43,183 bases of DNA from Phycisphaerales bacterium. Lineage in GTDB: Bacteria; Planctomycetota; Phycisphaerae; Phycisphaerales; UBA1924. Where the stretch lies: contig JAJDDI010000036.1 in assembly GCA_029260375.1 (NCBI GenBank), positions 1 through 43,183 of the forward strand. Direction: 5' to 3'. This document shows positions 1 to 8,842 of the stretch, one piece after another (position 1 is the stretch's first letter; every line of letters begins with the position of its first letter). The notes under the pieces are model-generated. The model was not told where the DNA came from and ran no database searches. It saw nothing but the letters and a program-made list of their open reading frames with translations. The position numbers and the translations under genes were made by a program.

Positions 1-81
<81 letters not shown>

Positions 82-260
82 ACTCGAACGCGGACGACCC
101 CGATGGGGAAGTTCCCCGGTGAGAACCGGATCGAGATCGTGAACGCATTCTTGCCCGCATCAATCCTCTGCCCTCTCACGAGACGCAGCGGACGCGGATA
201 GACGCCGAGTAATCGGTATCGAAGGCTGGACCCAACTGTTCAACTGTCAAGGCACATACG

Positions 261-296
261 CGCCCGCTTCCCCAGGAAGCGGGCGTTGTTGTTTTT
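261..296 (+). terminator. Intrinsic terminator of the 16S transcript
   Basis: An 11-bp perfect GC-rich stem (CGCCCGCTTCC at 261-271, GGAAGCGGGCG at 275-285) with a three-base CCA loop is followed by TTGTTGTTTTT. It closes the transcript about 195 bases after 16S. That leaves no room for a 23S gene in the same operon. The bases from 82 to 260 are an unremarkable 3' trailer. Confidence 0.92.
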
Positions 297-311
297 CCGT
301 TCCCCGCGGGC

Positions 312-1859
312 TCAGTCTGAGTCGACCCAGCGGACGGGGAACTCGCCGAGGTCGATCGTCTCCCCCCAGATCGACTCGGGCAAGTCCAGCGGGTATCTCG
401 TCATGGTTTCGGGATCGGGCACTAGGAATACACGCGCAGACTCTGGTTCCGACCAGTAGATCAGGCGGGACACATCGCCCGGGCTCAGTTGGATGTCGCC
501 TCCGAGGCTCGCCCCCCCACCCCTGCCGTCGATCACCCGGACATTCGATCCATCAACCACGAGACGTGCGGGTAGCGGGGTGTCAACGACGCGCGCCTGG
601 GCATCAAACTCGATCTCGATACGGAACGCGCCGCCAGTGACCTCCGTTGCTTCTGGCCAGCCGTACTCGAACCCGGACAGGAGGACATGGATCTTATCTT
701 TCTCCCACGAGTCTCGGAACTCAACGGATTCCATGTCGAAGGCGCCGCGGACGCGATCCGCGTCATTCGGCGATGTCCTGAGCGGAAGGATCGGCCGGTC
801 GTCGGGGATCACGCGTGTCGCGGCTCGCGCCTGAACGTTCCTGGTCGCGATCGTCTCGCCCGTTCCGGGGTGGACGACGCGAACGCGATAGGTAAGGACC
901 ATTTCGACCACTCCGATCGGCGCATCGAGCCGGGTGATCTGACGCCGGGGCATCAGTTCCGGAAGCAACGGGCCCGGTTCCATGATGCCGCCGAACATGA
1001 ACATCGGGCGGATCGCTGTCGCGTGCTGCGCAGCCCGGTCGTCGCCGAGTTCGACTTCCCCTTGGCCGAGCACATTGACGCGGATCAGCTCGGCAGCGAA
1101 GCACACCGTCCCCAGCGTCCCCGATGGGCGCTGCATGTAGTACCGCGGATTCCGTGATCGATTGAACTCACCGAGCGGAGTGAGACTCCAGCTCATCCTG
1201 ACCGGATCGCCTGAGTGGACGCGGTTGCGGAGGCGGACCTCGATGGGGCCGATCGCGTTGAACGCGAACTCGGACCAGAGGTCGTCGGCGACCTTGGCGT
1301 CAAGATAGGCCTGCTCAAACAGGTCGCCCGCTTTGCTGTCCCATGCGAGACCGGCACGCTGCTGGTCAAGGACACCTCCGAGCGCTGACCGCAGAGCGCC
1401 GCCTTTGAGCGAACCAGTGGAGTAGCGGTCTGTGAGCTCGTCCGCTGCGGCGTATCTCACGCGATCGCGTGGATGGGAGAGTTCCCACGAGAGCATCCAG
1501 ACCGGCTTGTACGGGTTCGCGTCTGGTCCTGCGACGAGTGGCGCCGCCTGGAGGACGCCGTAGATCGCCGGCGGTGTCAGCATCACCGCCCCGAGCAGCG
1601 CCAGTCGCGGGCGTCGGCGTCGATTCCCTCGGAGGATCGGCCTGGGTCTGGACCCGGGCACACGTCCGTCGAGCATGGCGCCGCATTCGGGGCACAGCGG
1701 CGATGGCCCTGCCGGGTTCCCAGCCCGCAGCGTCGCTCCCCGCAGGTCAAACCCGCACATGCGGCAGTGCGGCGCTCTGCCGACGCGACGTCCCCGCACG
1801 CCGAGCGCGAGCAGCACGAGCCCGACCGCGAAGGCCGCGATGGAGATCCACGTCAGCAC
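312..1859 (-). CDS. Membrane protein with N-terminal zinc ribbon, function unknown
   Basis: The 515-residue protein has a first TM helix at about residues 4-21. A four-cysteine zinc ribbon follows (C32, C35, C56, C59, in the pattern CRMCGFDLRG...CPECG), then a second hydrophobic segment at about 86-108. The rest is a large domain of about 400 residues, probably extracytoplasmic. This ribbon next to a TM helix recurs in many planctomycete membrane proteins, but the large domain is not one I recognise. The start is a GTG at 1857-1859, chosen because TAGACT lies exactly six bases upstream, as at seven other genes here. It follows phoU by 33 bases on the same strand but has its own -10 box. A smaller protein with the same ribbon at its C-terminus lies at 34730-35338. 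Confidence 0.8.
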   Translation of the reverse strand: MLTWISIAAFAVGLVLLALGVRGRRVGRAPHCRMCGFDLRGATLRAGNPAGPSPLCPECGAMLDGRVPGSRPRPILRGNRRRRPRLALLGAVMLTPPAIYGVLQAAPLVAGPDANPYKPVWMLSWELSHPRDRVRYAAADELTDRYSTGSLKGGALRSALGGVLDQQRAGLAWDSKAGDLFEQAYLDAKVADDLWSEFAFNAIGPIEVRLRNRVHSGDPVRMSWSLTPLGEFNRSRNPRYYMQRPSGTLGTVCFAAELIRVNVLGQGEVELGDDRAAQHATAIRPMFMFGGIMEPGPLLPELMPRRQITRLDAPIGVVEMVLTYRVRVVHPGTGETIATRNVQARAATRVIPDDRPILPLRTSPNDADRVRGAFDMESVEFRDSWEKDKIHVLLSGFEYGWPEATEVTGGAFRIEIEFDAQARVVDTPLPARLVVDGSNVRVIDGRGGGASLGGDIQLSPGDVSRLIYWSEPESARVFLVPDPETMTRYPLDLPESIWGETIDLGEFPVRWVDSD

Positions 1860-1865
1860 GCCCCG

Positions 1866-1871
1866 AGTCTA
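1866..1871 (-). promoter_or_regulatory. Leaderless -10 element, TAGACT, six bases before a GTG start
   Basis: On the minus strand TAGACT is followed by CGGGGC and then the GTG of the zinc-ribbon gene. Transcription would start at or one or two bases before the start codon. No TTGACA-like -35 is seen. Confidence 0.65.
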
Positions 1872-1891
1872 CCGGCCGGACCCGGATCGCC

Positions 1892-2614
1892 CTACGCCTT
1901 GGCGTCCGCGTCCCGCTTGAACTTCTTCTCGTGCCTGACGATCTCGCCGGTCACCAGGAACACCACGTCCTCGGCGATGTTGCCCATCAGGTCCCCCACC
2001 CGCTCCAGTTCCCGCCCGATGCGGTGGATCATCAGCACGTCCGCCTTGCGGCTGGGCTCCAGGTCGAGCAGCTCGAGCACGTCGTCAAACAAGCGGTCGT
2101 CCAGGCGGTCGATGAGCTTGTCGCCCGCGATGATGTCACGGGCGGCGTCCACGTCCTCGCTGAGCACCGCCCGCAGCAGGTTGTGGCACATCAGCGGGAC
2201 CCGCTCGCCCATCTCCACGAGCGACGTGGGCCACCGGGGCGCGGGGGTCCCGATGCGGAGGGTGAGCTTCGCGATCGAGCTGGCGTGGTCGGCGACGCGC
2301 TCGATGTCCTGGTTGACCTTGATGCAGAAGGCGATCTGGCGGAGGTCGCCGCCGAAGGGCTGCTGGAGGGCGAGCAGGCGGAAGCACTCGACCTCGATGG
2401 CAACCTCTTCGCGGTCAACGCCGTCGTCGCTCTTACGCACGCCCTGGGCGGTGGCCACGTCCAGATCCCAGAGTGCCCTCAGGGCCGACTCGAGCATCTC
2501 GATGGCGATACTGGCCTCGCGGACGATGCGCCGGCGTAGCGTGGACAACTCCGAGTCGAAGCTGGTCCGACCCTCGATCCGTCGCCCGATGTCCTGGCTC
2601 TGTCCTTCGCTCAT
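1892..2614 (-). CDS. phoU: PhoU phosphate-signalling protein
   Basis: The 240-residue, nearly all-helical protein has the two PhoU repeats of the family at the usual length. The metal-binding E/DxxxD-type motifs are visible as ERVADH at residues 105-110 and ERVGD at about 204-208. In known systems PhoU links the PstSCAB phosphate transporter to the PhoR sensor kinase and represses the pho regulon when phosphate is sufficient. No pst or phoBR gene is nearby, so here it stands alone between mfd and a zinc-ribbon membrane gene. The ATG at 2614 has a weak GGAAGG site about 11 bases upstream, and a TATACT box lies a further 20 or so bases back, so the gene appears to have its own leadered promoter. 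Confidence 0.93.
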   Translation of the reverse strand: MSEGQSQDIGRRIEGRTSFDSELSTLRRRIVREASIAIEMLESALRALWDLDVATAQGVRKSDDGVDREEVAIEVECFRLLALQQPFGGDLRQIAFCIKVNQDIERVADHASSIAKLTLRIGTPAPRWPTSLVEMGERVPLMCHNLLRAVLSEDVDAARDIIAGDKLIDRLDDRLFDDVLELLDLEPSRKADVLMIHRIGRELERVGDLMGNIAEDVVFLVTGEIVRHEKKFKRDADAKA

Positions 2615-2645
2615 GCCCGCTCGCCCTTCCGTGGGTGAAACGGTG

Positions 2646-2651
2646 AGTATA
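2646..2651 (-). promoter_or_regulatory. -10 box TATACT upstream of phoU
   Basis: TATACT on the minus strand sits 31 bases before the phoU ATG, in the gap after mfd. A TTGAGG lies 13 bases further upstream, closer than the usual 17, so the -35 assignment is doubtful. Confidence 0.5.
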
Positions 2652-2674
2652 CGCCGATTCTGCGCCTCAACGCG

Positions 2675-5600
2675 TCACGCCCCCGGGGGTATGGAGGCGA
2701 AGCGTTCGCGTTTGCCCTCTCCCATCAGTCTGGCCGCGAGCACGCGGACCAGCGTCGCGGGCTCGAAGTACGCCTGCGGCGGGCGCCAGTAGACCTCGCT
2801 CAGCGGCGTGCCCGTGGGCGTTCTCGCGTTGGTCTGGGCCAGCTCGGCGCTGATCACGCGGACGCTGCCCTGGGCGCTGCGGAGGCGCTCGGCGACGGGC
2901 TCGGGGCGCTCCGTGAGGAAGACCAGGTCGTCCCCGCGCCGGGTGATGGTGCGGATGCCCAAGGGCGCCGCGTTGACGCGGATCTCGCCCAGCTCAACGA
3001 GGCGGCGGACGGGCGAGGGGATGGCGCCGTACGCGCTGGTCAGGTCCTCTTCGACGCGCCGGAGCTTCTCGGAACTGCCCGCGGTGGCGATGCGCCGGTA
3101 GGCCTCGAGGCGCCGGGTGTCGCTGGGGATGTACGCCTTGGGGATCAGCCCCATGATCCCGATGTCAATCACGCAGTGCTCGACGAGCTCGGGATCTTCG
3201 TTCCTGGTCAGCTCGTGGACCGCCCGGTCGAGCAGGCGGCAGAACATCTCGTAGCCGACGGCGGCGATGTGCCCGGACTGCTCGGCGCCCAGGATGTTGC
3301 CGGCGCCGCGGATCTCCAGGTCGCGCATCGCGATCTTGAAGCCCGCGCCCAGCATCGAGTACTGCTCGATCGCCTTGAGCCGCTTCTTGGCGGCGTCCTT
3401 GACGGTCCGGTCCTCGGGGAGCAGCAGGTAGCAGTAAGCCCGGTGCTTGTAGCGGCCCACGCGACCGCGGAGCTGGTGGAGATCGGCCAGCCCGAAGCGG
3501 TCGGCGTCGTTGATGACCATGGTGTTGGCGGTCGCGATGTCGATGCCCGATTCGATGATCGTCGTCGCGACAAGGATGTCCGCCTCGCGTCGCATGAAGG
3601 CGAGCATGACCTCTTCAAGCTCCTTGGGGGGCATCTGCCCGTGCCCCACGACGATCCGCGCGTCGGGCGCCAACCGCCGGACGTTGTCGGCGACAGACCG
3701 GATGTCGTGCACGCGGTTGTGCACGAAGTAGACCTGCCCCTCGCGGGCCAGCTCGCGCTTGATCGCCTGGGCGATGCGGCGCTCGTTGTACGGGATCACC
3801 TCCGTGACGATCGCCCGCCGGTCCAGCGGCGGGGTGGTCAGCGAGCTGATGTCCCGCAGGCCCAGCATCGACATGTGCAGCGTCCGCGGGATCGGCGTGG
3901 CGCTGAGCGTGAGCACGTCCACGGTCATGCGCAGCTGCAGCAGCCGCTCCTTGTGCTCGACGCCGAATCGCTGCTCCTCGTCGATCACGACCAGCCCCAG
4001 GTCGGCGAACTTGACGTCCTTGGAGATGAGCCTGTGGGTGCCGATGATGACATCGACCCCGCCCGTGCGGAGCCGTTTCAGCGTCGCGTTGATCTCCTTG
4101 CCCGTCTTGAACCGGCTGAGAGACTCGACCTTGAACGGGTAGTCGGCGAAGCGGGCACGGAAGGTCCGCTCGTGCTGCTCGGCCAGAACGGTCGTGGGCA
4201 CCAGGATCGCGACCTGCTTGCCGAACTCCACGGCCTTGAACGCCGCGCGGATTGCCAGCTCGGTCTTGCCGAACCCCACGTCGCCGCAGAGCAGGCGGTC
4301 CATCGGGCGGGGCGAGGACATGTCCTTCTTGATCTCGCCCATCGAGGCGAGCTGGTCCTCGGTCTCGTCGTAAGGGAACTCGGCCTCGAACTCCGTCTGC
4401 CAGGGCGTGTCCTGCGGGTAGCGGAAGCCGGGAAGGTGCTCGCGGGCGGCGCGGACACGCAGCAGCTCGCTGGCCAGGTCCTTCACCGACTCGGCGACTT
4501 TCGCTTTCTGGCTCTTCCACTTGCTGCCGCCCAGGTGCGACAGCGGCGGCTTGCCCTGGAACCCGCCCACATACCTTTGCACCAGGTCGATCTGCGAGCA
4601 GGGCACGTGCAGGCGGGAACCCTTGGCGAACTCGAGGGTCATGTACTCCTCGGCGTCCGGTTCGCTGGCGCCCTTCTTGGTCGATCGCTTGGTCGAGGCG
4701 CGGAGGACCTGCATGCCGCTGAAACGTGCAATCCCGTGGTCCGCGTGGACAACGTAGTCGCCTGGGGCGATGTCCAGGAACGTGTCCATCGCCCGCCCGG
4801 CGCGCAGGCGCGAGGCCTTGCGACGCGTGTCGTAGCGGTGCAGCAGCTCGTGGGTCGGCACGACCGAGAGTCGCTGCTCGTCCTCGCCCCAGACAAAGCC
4901 CCGGTGGATGTACAGCACCTCGCGCATGATCGACGAGGACTGGGTCGGCGCGTGCTCACTCACCAGCTCGCTCATCCGCGCCCGCTCGGCGTCGTTGAGG
5001 CACGTCACCATCACCGGCCCGCCCTTGGCCAGCTCGCCCAGCTCGCGCACCGCCTCGCCCGAGTCCTTCTCGAACGGGGGCAGAGCCTCGATGGGCAGCG
5101 TCACCCGCGTGTCCGCCTCGCTCGCGCCCGCGGAGAACTGGTTGACCTCGGCCAGCGCGCTGAAGCGCGACTCGATGATCTTGAGCACCGCCGGCGGGCC
5201 CATGATGCCGCTCGAGTCGATGACCCGCTCGTAGTACCCCCGCCCCTGCTCGACGATCTCCATCGTCTCGCTCAGCACGGCGACGGCTTCCCTGGGCACC
5301 AGCTCGAGGATGTTGATCCCGTCGTCGCTGACCCGCAGGCGCTCAGGGTCGATCGCGACGAGCTGCACGCGCTCGAGCTTGCGGTCCGAGCCCATCGTGT
5401 CCAGGTCGATCTCGGTGAGGCGTTCGACCTCGTCGCCGAAGAAGTCCAGGCGGACGGGGGCGCTGGCCCCCCCCACCGCCGCGGGCGGGAAGACGTCGAG
5501 GATGCCGCCGCGGATGGCGAAGTCGCCCGGCTCCTCGATCGCGTCGAGGCGTCGGTACCCCGCGTCGGCGAGCCACGCCGCGAGCTTGGATGGGTCGATC

Positions 5601-6040
5601 TCCATCCCAGGCTCGATGCTCAGCAGCAGGTCGTCGAGGCGGTCGGGGGCGGGGACACGTTGCATCAGCGCCGCGATGGGACAGACGAGCACCCAGGGCT
5701 TGTCAGGCGCGGGGTCGCCCGTGAGGGCGCGGACGAGGGCCGCGCGCTCGGCGAACTGCTCGGCGCCCAAGCCGCCGGCGCCGGGCGCCGACTCCATCGG
5801 GGGCACGCGCCGGGCCAGGCCCGGGCGGATCGCGTTGAGCTCGTCGCAGATCTCCTCGCCCTCGTCGGCGTGCGCCACTACAAGCACGAGCGGGCGCCCC
5901 AGCGCCTCGCACGCGGCCGCGCTCACCAGCGACGTGGACGAGCCCACGCTCCCGCTGGCAACGACGCGCTTGCCCGACCGCAGCGCGCGGATGAACGAGC
6001 CCACGCTCGGGTCTCTGGTGATGTGCTTGAGCAGGTCCAA
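2675..6040 (-). CDS. mfd: Mfd transcription-repair coupling factor
   Basis: This is a full-length Mfd of about 1,121 residues. It displaces RNA polymerase stalled at DNA damage and recruits UvrA. In order it has an N-terminal UvrB-like region, the CarD-like polymerase-interaction domain (GDYVVHADHGIARF at about residue 430) and a RecG-like translocase with Walker A GDVGFGKT near 585, DEEQ near 685, SATPIPRT near 712 and a QLRGRVGR motif. The C-terminal TRCF domain ends the protein. The first ATG in frame (6118) overlaps a TACGAT box that looks like the gene's own -10, so I prefer the TTG at 6040, which has AGAGGA six bases upstream. The 6118 start (1,147 residues) stays possible if the message comes from the gene upstream. 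phoU follows 60 bases downstream. Confidence 0.9.
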   Translation of the reverse strand: MDLLKHITRDPSVGSFIRALRSGKRVVASGSVGSSTSLVSAAACEALGRPLVLVVAHADEGEEICDELNAIRPGLARRVPPMESAPGAGGLGAEQFAERAALVRALTGDPAPDKPWVLVCPIAALMQRVPAPDRLDDLLLSIEPGMEIDPSKLAAWLADAGYRRLDAIEEPGDFAIRGGILDVFPPAAVGGASAPVRLDFFGDEVERLTEIDLDTMGSDRKLERVQLVAIDPERLRVSDDGINILELVPREAVAVLSETMEIVEQGRGYYERVIDSSGIMGPPAVLKIIESRFSALAEVNQFSAGASEADTRVTLPIEALPPFEKDSGEAVRELGELAKGGPVMVTCLNDAERARMSELVSEHAPTQSSSIMREVLYIHRGFVWGEDEQRLSVVPTHELLHRYDTRRKASRLRAGRAMDTFLDIAPGDYVVHADHGIARFSGMQVLRASTKRSTKKGASEPDAEEYMTLEFAKGSRLHVPCSQIDLVQRYVGGFQGKPPLSHLGGSKWKSQKAKVAESVKDLASELLRVRAAREHLPGFRYPQDTPWQTEFEAEFPYDETEDQLASMGEIKKDMSSPRPMDRLLCGDVGFGKTELAIRAAFKAVEFGKQVAILVPTTVLAEQHERTFRARFADYPFKVESLSRFKTGKEINATLKRLRTGGVDVIIGTHRLISKDVKFADLGLVVIDEEQRFGVEHKERLLQLRMTVDVLTLSATPIPRTLHMSMLGLRDISSLTTPPLDRRAIVTEVIPYNERRIAQAIKRELAREGQVYFVHNRVHDIRSVADNVRRLAPDARIVVGHGQMPPKELEEVMLAFMRREADILVATTIIESGIDIATANTMVINDADRFGLADLHQLRGRVGRYKHRAYCYLLLPEDRTVKDAAKKRLKAIEQYSMLGAGFKIAMRDLEIRGAGNILGAEQSGHIAAVGYEMFCRLLDRAVHELTRNEDPELVEHCVIDIGIMGLIPKAYIPSDTRRLEAYRRIATAGSSEKLRRVEEDLTSAYGAIPSPVRRLVELGEIRVNAAPLGIRTITRRGDDLVFLTERPEPVAERLRSAQGSVRVISAELAQTNARTPTGTPLSEVYWRPPQAYFEPATLVRVLAARLMGEGKRERFASIPPGA

Positions 6041-6116
6041 CCGCGTCCTCTGGGTGCGCGCACGCCGGCCCGGACGGACACACAGGCGCCCGCCTGGGTT
6101 GGCTTCGGTTCGGGTC

Positions 6117-6122
6117 ATCGTA
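6117..6122 (-). promoter_or_regulatory. Probable -10 element TACGAT of mfd
   Basis: TACGAT on the minus strand lies in the 26-base gap between the HhH gene and mfd. Its last two bases are the first two of the ATG at 6116-6118. If it is a promoter, transcription starts downstream of that ATG, which cannot then be the start codon. Confidence 0.45.
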
Positions 6123-6144
6123 GCGTGCCCGGGTCAGTGTGGGA

Positions 6145-6813
6145 TCAGTCGAAGCGGACGTGCGGCGCAAGCTTCTGGGCGGTCTTGGGGCCGATCCCCT
6201 TGACGCGCTGCAATGCCCGCAGATCTCTGAAATACCCGTTGGCAGCCCGGTCGTCGGCGATCCGCTGGGCGATCACCGGCCCGATACCTGGCAGCAGCTC
6301 CAGCTCCGACGCGCCCGCGCTGTTGACGCGGATGCGGATCGCAAGCGCCGGGTCGTCCCTCGGCTCGGACTCGGACTCTTCCTCGGACTCCAGCGCCGGG
6401 GCGGGCGAGGGCTCCAGATCCACGATGCTCGACTCGGGCAGGGGCACGGGTTCCTCGTCCGCCGGCGCGGGCAATGGGGACGGCGCTTCAACAGCGGGCG
6501 CCACGTCGAGTTTCACTGGCGCCGGGTCAAGGATCGCGAGCGTTTGGGCCGGATCCGGGAGTGCGGGCGCGGGATCGGCCTGAGGCTCGGGAACCGGCTC
6601 GGGTGTCGCTTTGCCGAGTTCAACCTCGTCGGCGGGGATGATGACCGACGCCTGCGAACGGTCGAGCATGGGCGAGGGCTCGCGGGCGCCGAGCACCCAG
6701 ACGAGCCCGACGAGTGCGGCGCCGCCAAGGAAGCCGGCGCTGCCCCACTTCGCGGGGCCCTGCGTCCAGTCTGGCGTAGATGCGTTGCTGGTTCGTGCTG
6801 ACTCAGGCGCCAT
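6145..6813 (-). CDS. Membrane-anchored helix-hairpin-helix (ComEA-type) protein
   Basis: The 222-residue protein has a single TM helix at about residues 25-43, an acidic proline- and alanine-rich linker of about 110 residues, and a C-terminal tandem helix-hairpin-helix domain at about 158-220. VNSAGASELELLPGIGPVIA and KGIGPKTAQKLAPHV are the two hairpins. This layout (TM, low-complexity spacer, ComEA domain) fits a surface DNA-binding protein such as the ComEA receptor of natural transformation. No comEC or pilus gene is nearby, so that role is inference. The ATG at 6813 was chosen because TACGAT lies exactly six bases upstream; the open frame continues to 7140 but that part overlaps the GH10-like gene. 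Confidence 0.82.
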   Translation of the reverse strand: MAPESARTSNASTPDWTQGPAKWGSAGFLGGAALVGLVWVLGAREPSPMLDRSQASVIIPADEVELGKATPEPVPEPQADPAPALPDPAQTLAILDPAPVKLDVAPAVEAPSPLPAPADEEPVPLPESSIVDLEPSPAPALESEEESESEPRDDPALAIRIRVNSAGASELELLPGIGPVIAQRIADDRAANGYFRDLRALQRVKGIGPKTAQKLAPHVRFD

Positions 6814-6819
6814 GGGGAC

Positions 6820-6825
6820 ATCGTA
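6820..6825 (-). promoter_or_regulatory. Leaderless -10 element TACGAT of the HhH gene
   Basis: The minus strand reads TACGAT, GTCCCC, then the ATG at 6813. It lies in the 32-base gap after the GH10-like gene. Confidence 0.65.
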
Positions 6826-6845
6826 GTAAATCGATCGCCCGTGGC

Positions 6846-8645
6846 CTAGGGCGAGGGGGCGGGCGCGGAGGTCTGGCTCACGCCGTCGAGCCCCGAGAAC
6901 ACCCCCAGACGGGGGGGCGCCACGCCGACGCGAAGGGCGTCGCGCAGCTCGCCCAGGCGAGAGGCGGCGGGCTTGGGCACGCCGTTGGCGTCCACCAGGC
7001 CGCCGTTGGGCATCTCCGGGCGGGTCGAGGCGTCGCTGAGCTCGTGCCAGCAGACGCTCTGGACGTAGGGCTTGGTCGCGGCGACGCTCAGCGCGGCGCT
7101 GAGCCAGTCCGCCTGCAACGCCGGGTTCCAGGGCGACCACCAGCAGCCCGGGTCGGGCGGGGAGCCGTCCTCAAGGGTGTCGGGCGGGGGGACCATGGCG
7201 CTCGGGGCGCCGACGGCGGACACGGCCAGCGGCTTGTCCAGCGCCGCGTACTGGTCCAGCAGGGCGCTAAGCGACATCAGGTCGCGGGCGCCAAGCCCGG
7301 TGACCGGGGCGCCCGTCTGCAGGCGCAGCGAGAACGCGTCGAGCTGGATGCCCGCCTGCGAGAGCATCTCGGCGTACAGCGTCGGGGGCAGCGAACGCCG
7401 GTTGGTCGTGTGGTACTCGCCCCAGGGGCGGCTGATCTCGACCTGCACCTTGGCCTGCGGGTGGAGCTTGCGCACGACGTACACGCACACGCGCGTCAGG
7501 TCCATCATCTGCTCGAAGCTGAGCTGGAAGTTCTCGTTGGAATGCAGCCCCGAGACGACGGTCCAGCGCGTGATCGTGCGCCGGTACCGCGTCACGAGCG
7601 TGCGCACGTGCTCGTACACCAGCTCGCGGAGCGTCTCGTAGTCGTTCTCCCAGATGTAGAGCCAGTCGGGGACGCACGAGGCGCGGAAGTCGATCAGCGG
7701 CCCGGCGACCACGGGCATCTTCGCCCGGCGCACGGCCCACTCGATCCATCGATCCGTGTCCGCGTAGGCGTAGCGACCCTCGCCCGGCTCCATGTCCACC
7801 CAGCGCATGGGCACGGTGATGAAGTCGCACGCGTTCTTGACCACGTGCTGCAGCCCCTCGGACTGCACCCCCGGTGAGATGGCGCAGCCCACGGCCGGGC
7901 GGGTGGGCAGCACCACCCCGGCGCGGTCCGGGCTGACCACCGGGCGCATCTGACGGGGCTTGGGCGGGGCGCCCGTGACGCGTTCGACCGTCTGGGCGTA
8001 GACGCCCCCGCTGGTGCGGGGGGTGAAGTCGGTGGCCGCGTTGTGCAGCGTGAGGCACTCGCCCGCCCAGATGCCCAGCACGAGCGCGCGCATCGCGCGC
8101 CGGTCGGCCTCGGGCGAGAACCCGCCCCGCTGGTCGTCCGACGGGCGGCGCTGGGCGACGAGCGCGTCGGTGAACGCCAGACGCGCCCGCTCGAACAGGC
8201 ACATCACGGGGCTGTCGCCGGGCAGGTCAAAGAGCTGCCACTCCTCCTGGCAGTTGAGAAAGAGCATCAGGCGCCGGCGGGCCAGCTCCAGGCTCAGCAG
8301 GTACGGCTCCTCCCGCTCGGGCAGCAGGCAGGTCTCGAGCGTCAGGCGCCCGGGCGATCGCAGCGTTGGGAGTTCGTCCTCGTCGCAGATGGCGCGCACG
8401 GTCTCAAAGACGCTCGCGTCCAGGATCGAGGCCTCCCCCGGCACGCTCTCGGCGGCGGGCCCGCCCAGATCGATCTGCATCGCCAGGCCCGCGGCTTCCC
8501 GCGTGGTCTTGACGCAGCGGACCAGCCCGTCCTCGACGCTGATCTCGCCCGCGATCGGGACGTTCTCTGGGCCGACCAGGTGCGCACAGCGGAGGGCGCG
8601 TGGCATCGACTCGGCGTCGGGCTCGAAGACAACAAAGCTCAGCAT
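6846..8645 (-). CDS. GH10-like protein, probably catalytically inactive
   Basis: The 599-residue protein has an N-terminal domain of about 230 residues that I do not recognise. A region at about residues 255-570 follows the fold order of a glycoside hydrolase family 10 xylanase barrel (FITVPMRWVDMEPGEG, then FRASCVPDWLY, then WTVVSGLHSNENF). In true GH10 enzymes the barrel carries W-x-V-V-N-E with the acid/base glutamate. Here the equivalent is W361-TVV-S365-G366, so the catalytic Glu and its Asn are gone. The strand that should carry the nucleophile Glu reads KPLAVSAVG (471-479), also without Glu. CWHELSD near 532 matches the end of the barrel. No signal peptide is visible. I infer a non-catalytic carbohydrate-binding or structural role. 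The ATG at 8645 has GGAGG about 12 bases upstream; earlier in-frame starts would run into purC. Confidence 0.72.
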   Translation of the reverse strand: MLSFVVFEPDAESMPRALRCAHLVGPENVPIAGEISVEDGLVRCVKTTREAAGLAMQIDLGGPAAESVPGEASILDASVFETVRAICDEDELPTLRSPGRLTLETCLLPEREEPYLLSLELARRRLMLFLNCQEEWQLFDLPGDSPVMCLFERARLAFTDALVAQRRPSDDQRGGFSPEADRRAMRALVLGIWAGECLTLHNAATDFTPRTSGGVYAQTVERVTGAPPKPRQMRPVVSPDRAGVVLPTRPAVGCAISPGVQSEGLQHVVKNACDFITVPMRWVDMEPGEGRYAYADTDRWIEWAVRRAKMPVVAGPLIDFRASCVPDWLYIWENDYETLRELVYEHVRTLVTRYRRTITRWTVVSGLHSNENFQLSFEQMMDLTRVCVYVVRKLHPQAKVQVEISRPWGEYHTTNRRSLPPTLYAEMLSQAGIQLDAFSLRLQTGAPVTGLGARDLMSLSALLDQYAALDKPLAVSAVGAPSAMVPPPDTLEDGSPPDPGCWWSPWNPALQADWLSAALSVAATKPYVQSVCWHELSDASTRPEMPNGGLVDANGVPKPAASRLGELRDALRVGVAPPRLGVFSGLDGVSQTSAPAPSP

Positions 8646-8787
8646 CGACGCGTCAGACCTCCACGCGCGGGCAGATTCCGGCCCGGGCCGCCCCACGACC
8701 CGCCCGGACCGGGCTCGGCGTGGTCCTCCATTCTCTGCGCCACGGGCTCCAAGGCAAATCGGAACCCCTGATCCGCCCGCCGGGGCC

Positions 8788-8803
8788 GCCCGCCCGCCCG
8801 CCC
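8788..8803. repeat. Four tandem GCCC units between divergent genes
   Basis: GCCC is repeated four times without interruption in the 197-base gap between the GH10-like gene and purC, about 28 bases upstream of the purC -10 box. Length variation by slippage is possible but unproven. Confidence 0.6.
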
Positions 8804-8830
8804 GGGCGCGACGGGCGGTTCGAGCCGCAA

Positions 8831-8836
8831 TACCCT
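8831..8836 (+). promoter_or_regulatory. Leaderless -10 element TACCCT of purC
   Basis: TACCCT, then CTGCCC, then the purC ATG at 8843. The spacing is the same six bases seen at other genes in this window. Confidence 0.68.
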
Positions 8837-8842
8837 CTGCCC

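Noticed and set aside
3176..6583. Open frame of 1,135 codons on the plus strand
   Set aside because: Exactly opposite mfd. The translation is rich in Arg, His, Leu, Val and Ala with no motif, as expected of the antisense of a high-GC gene.
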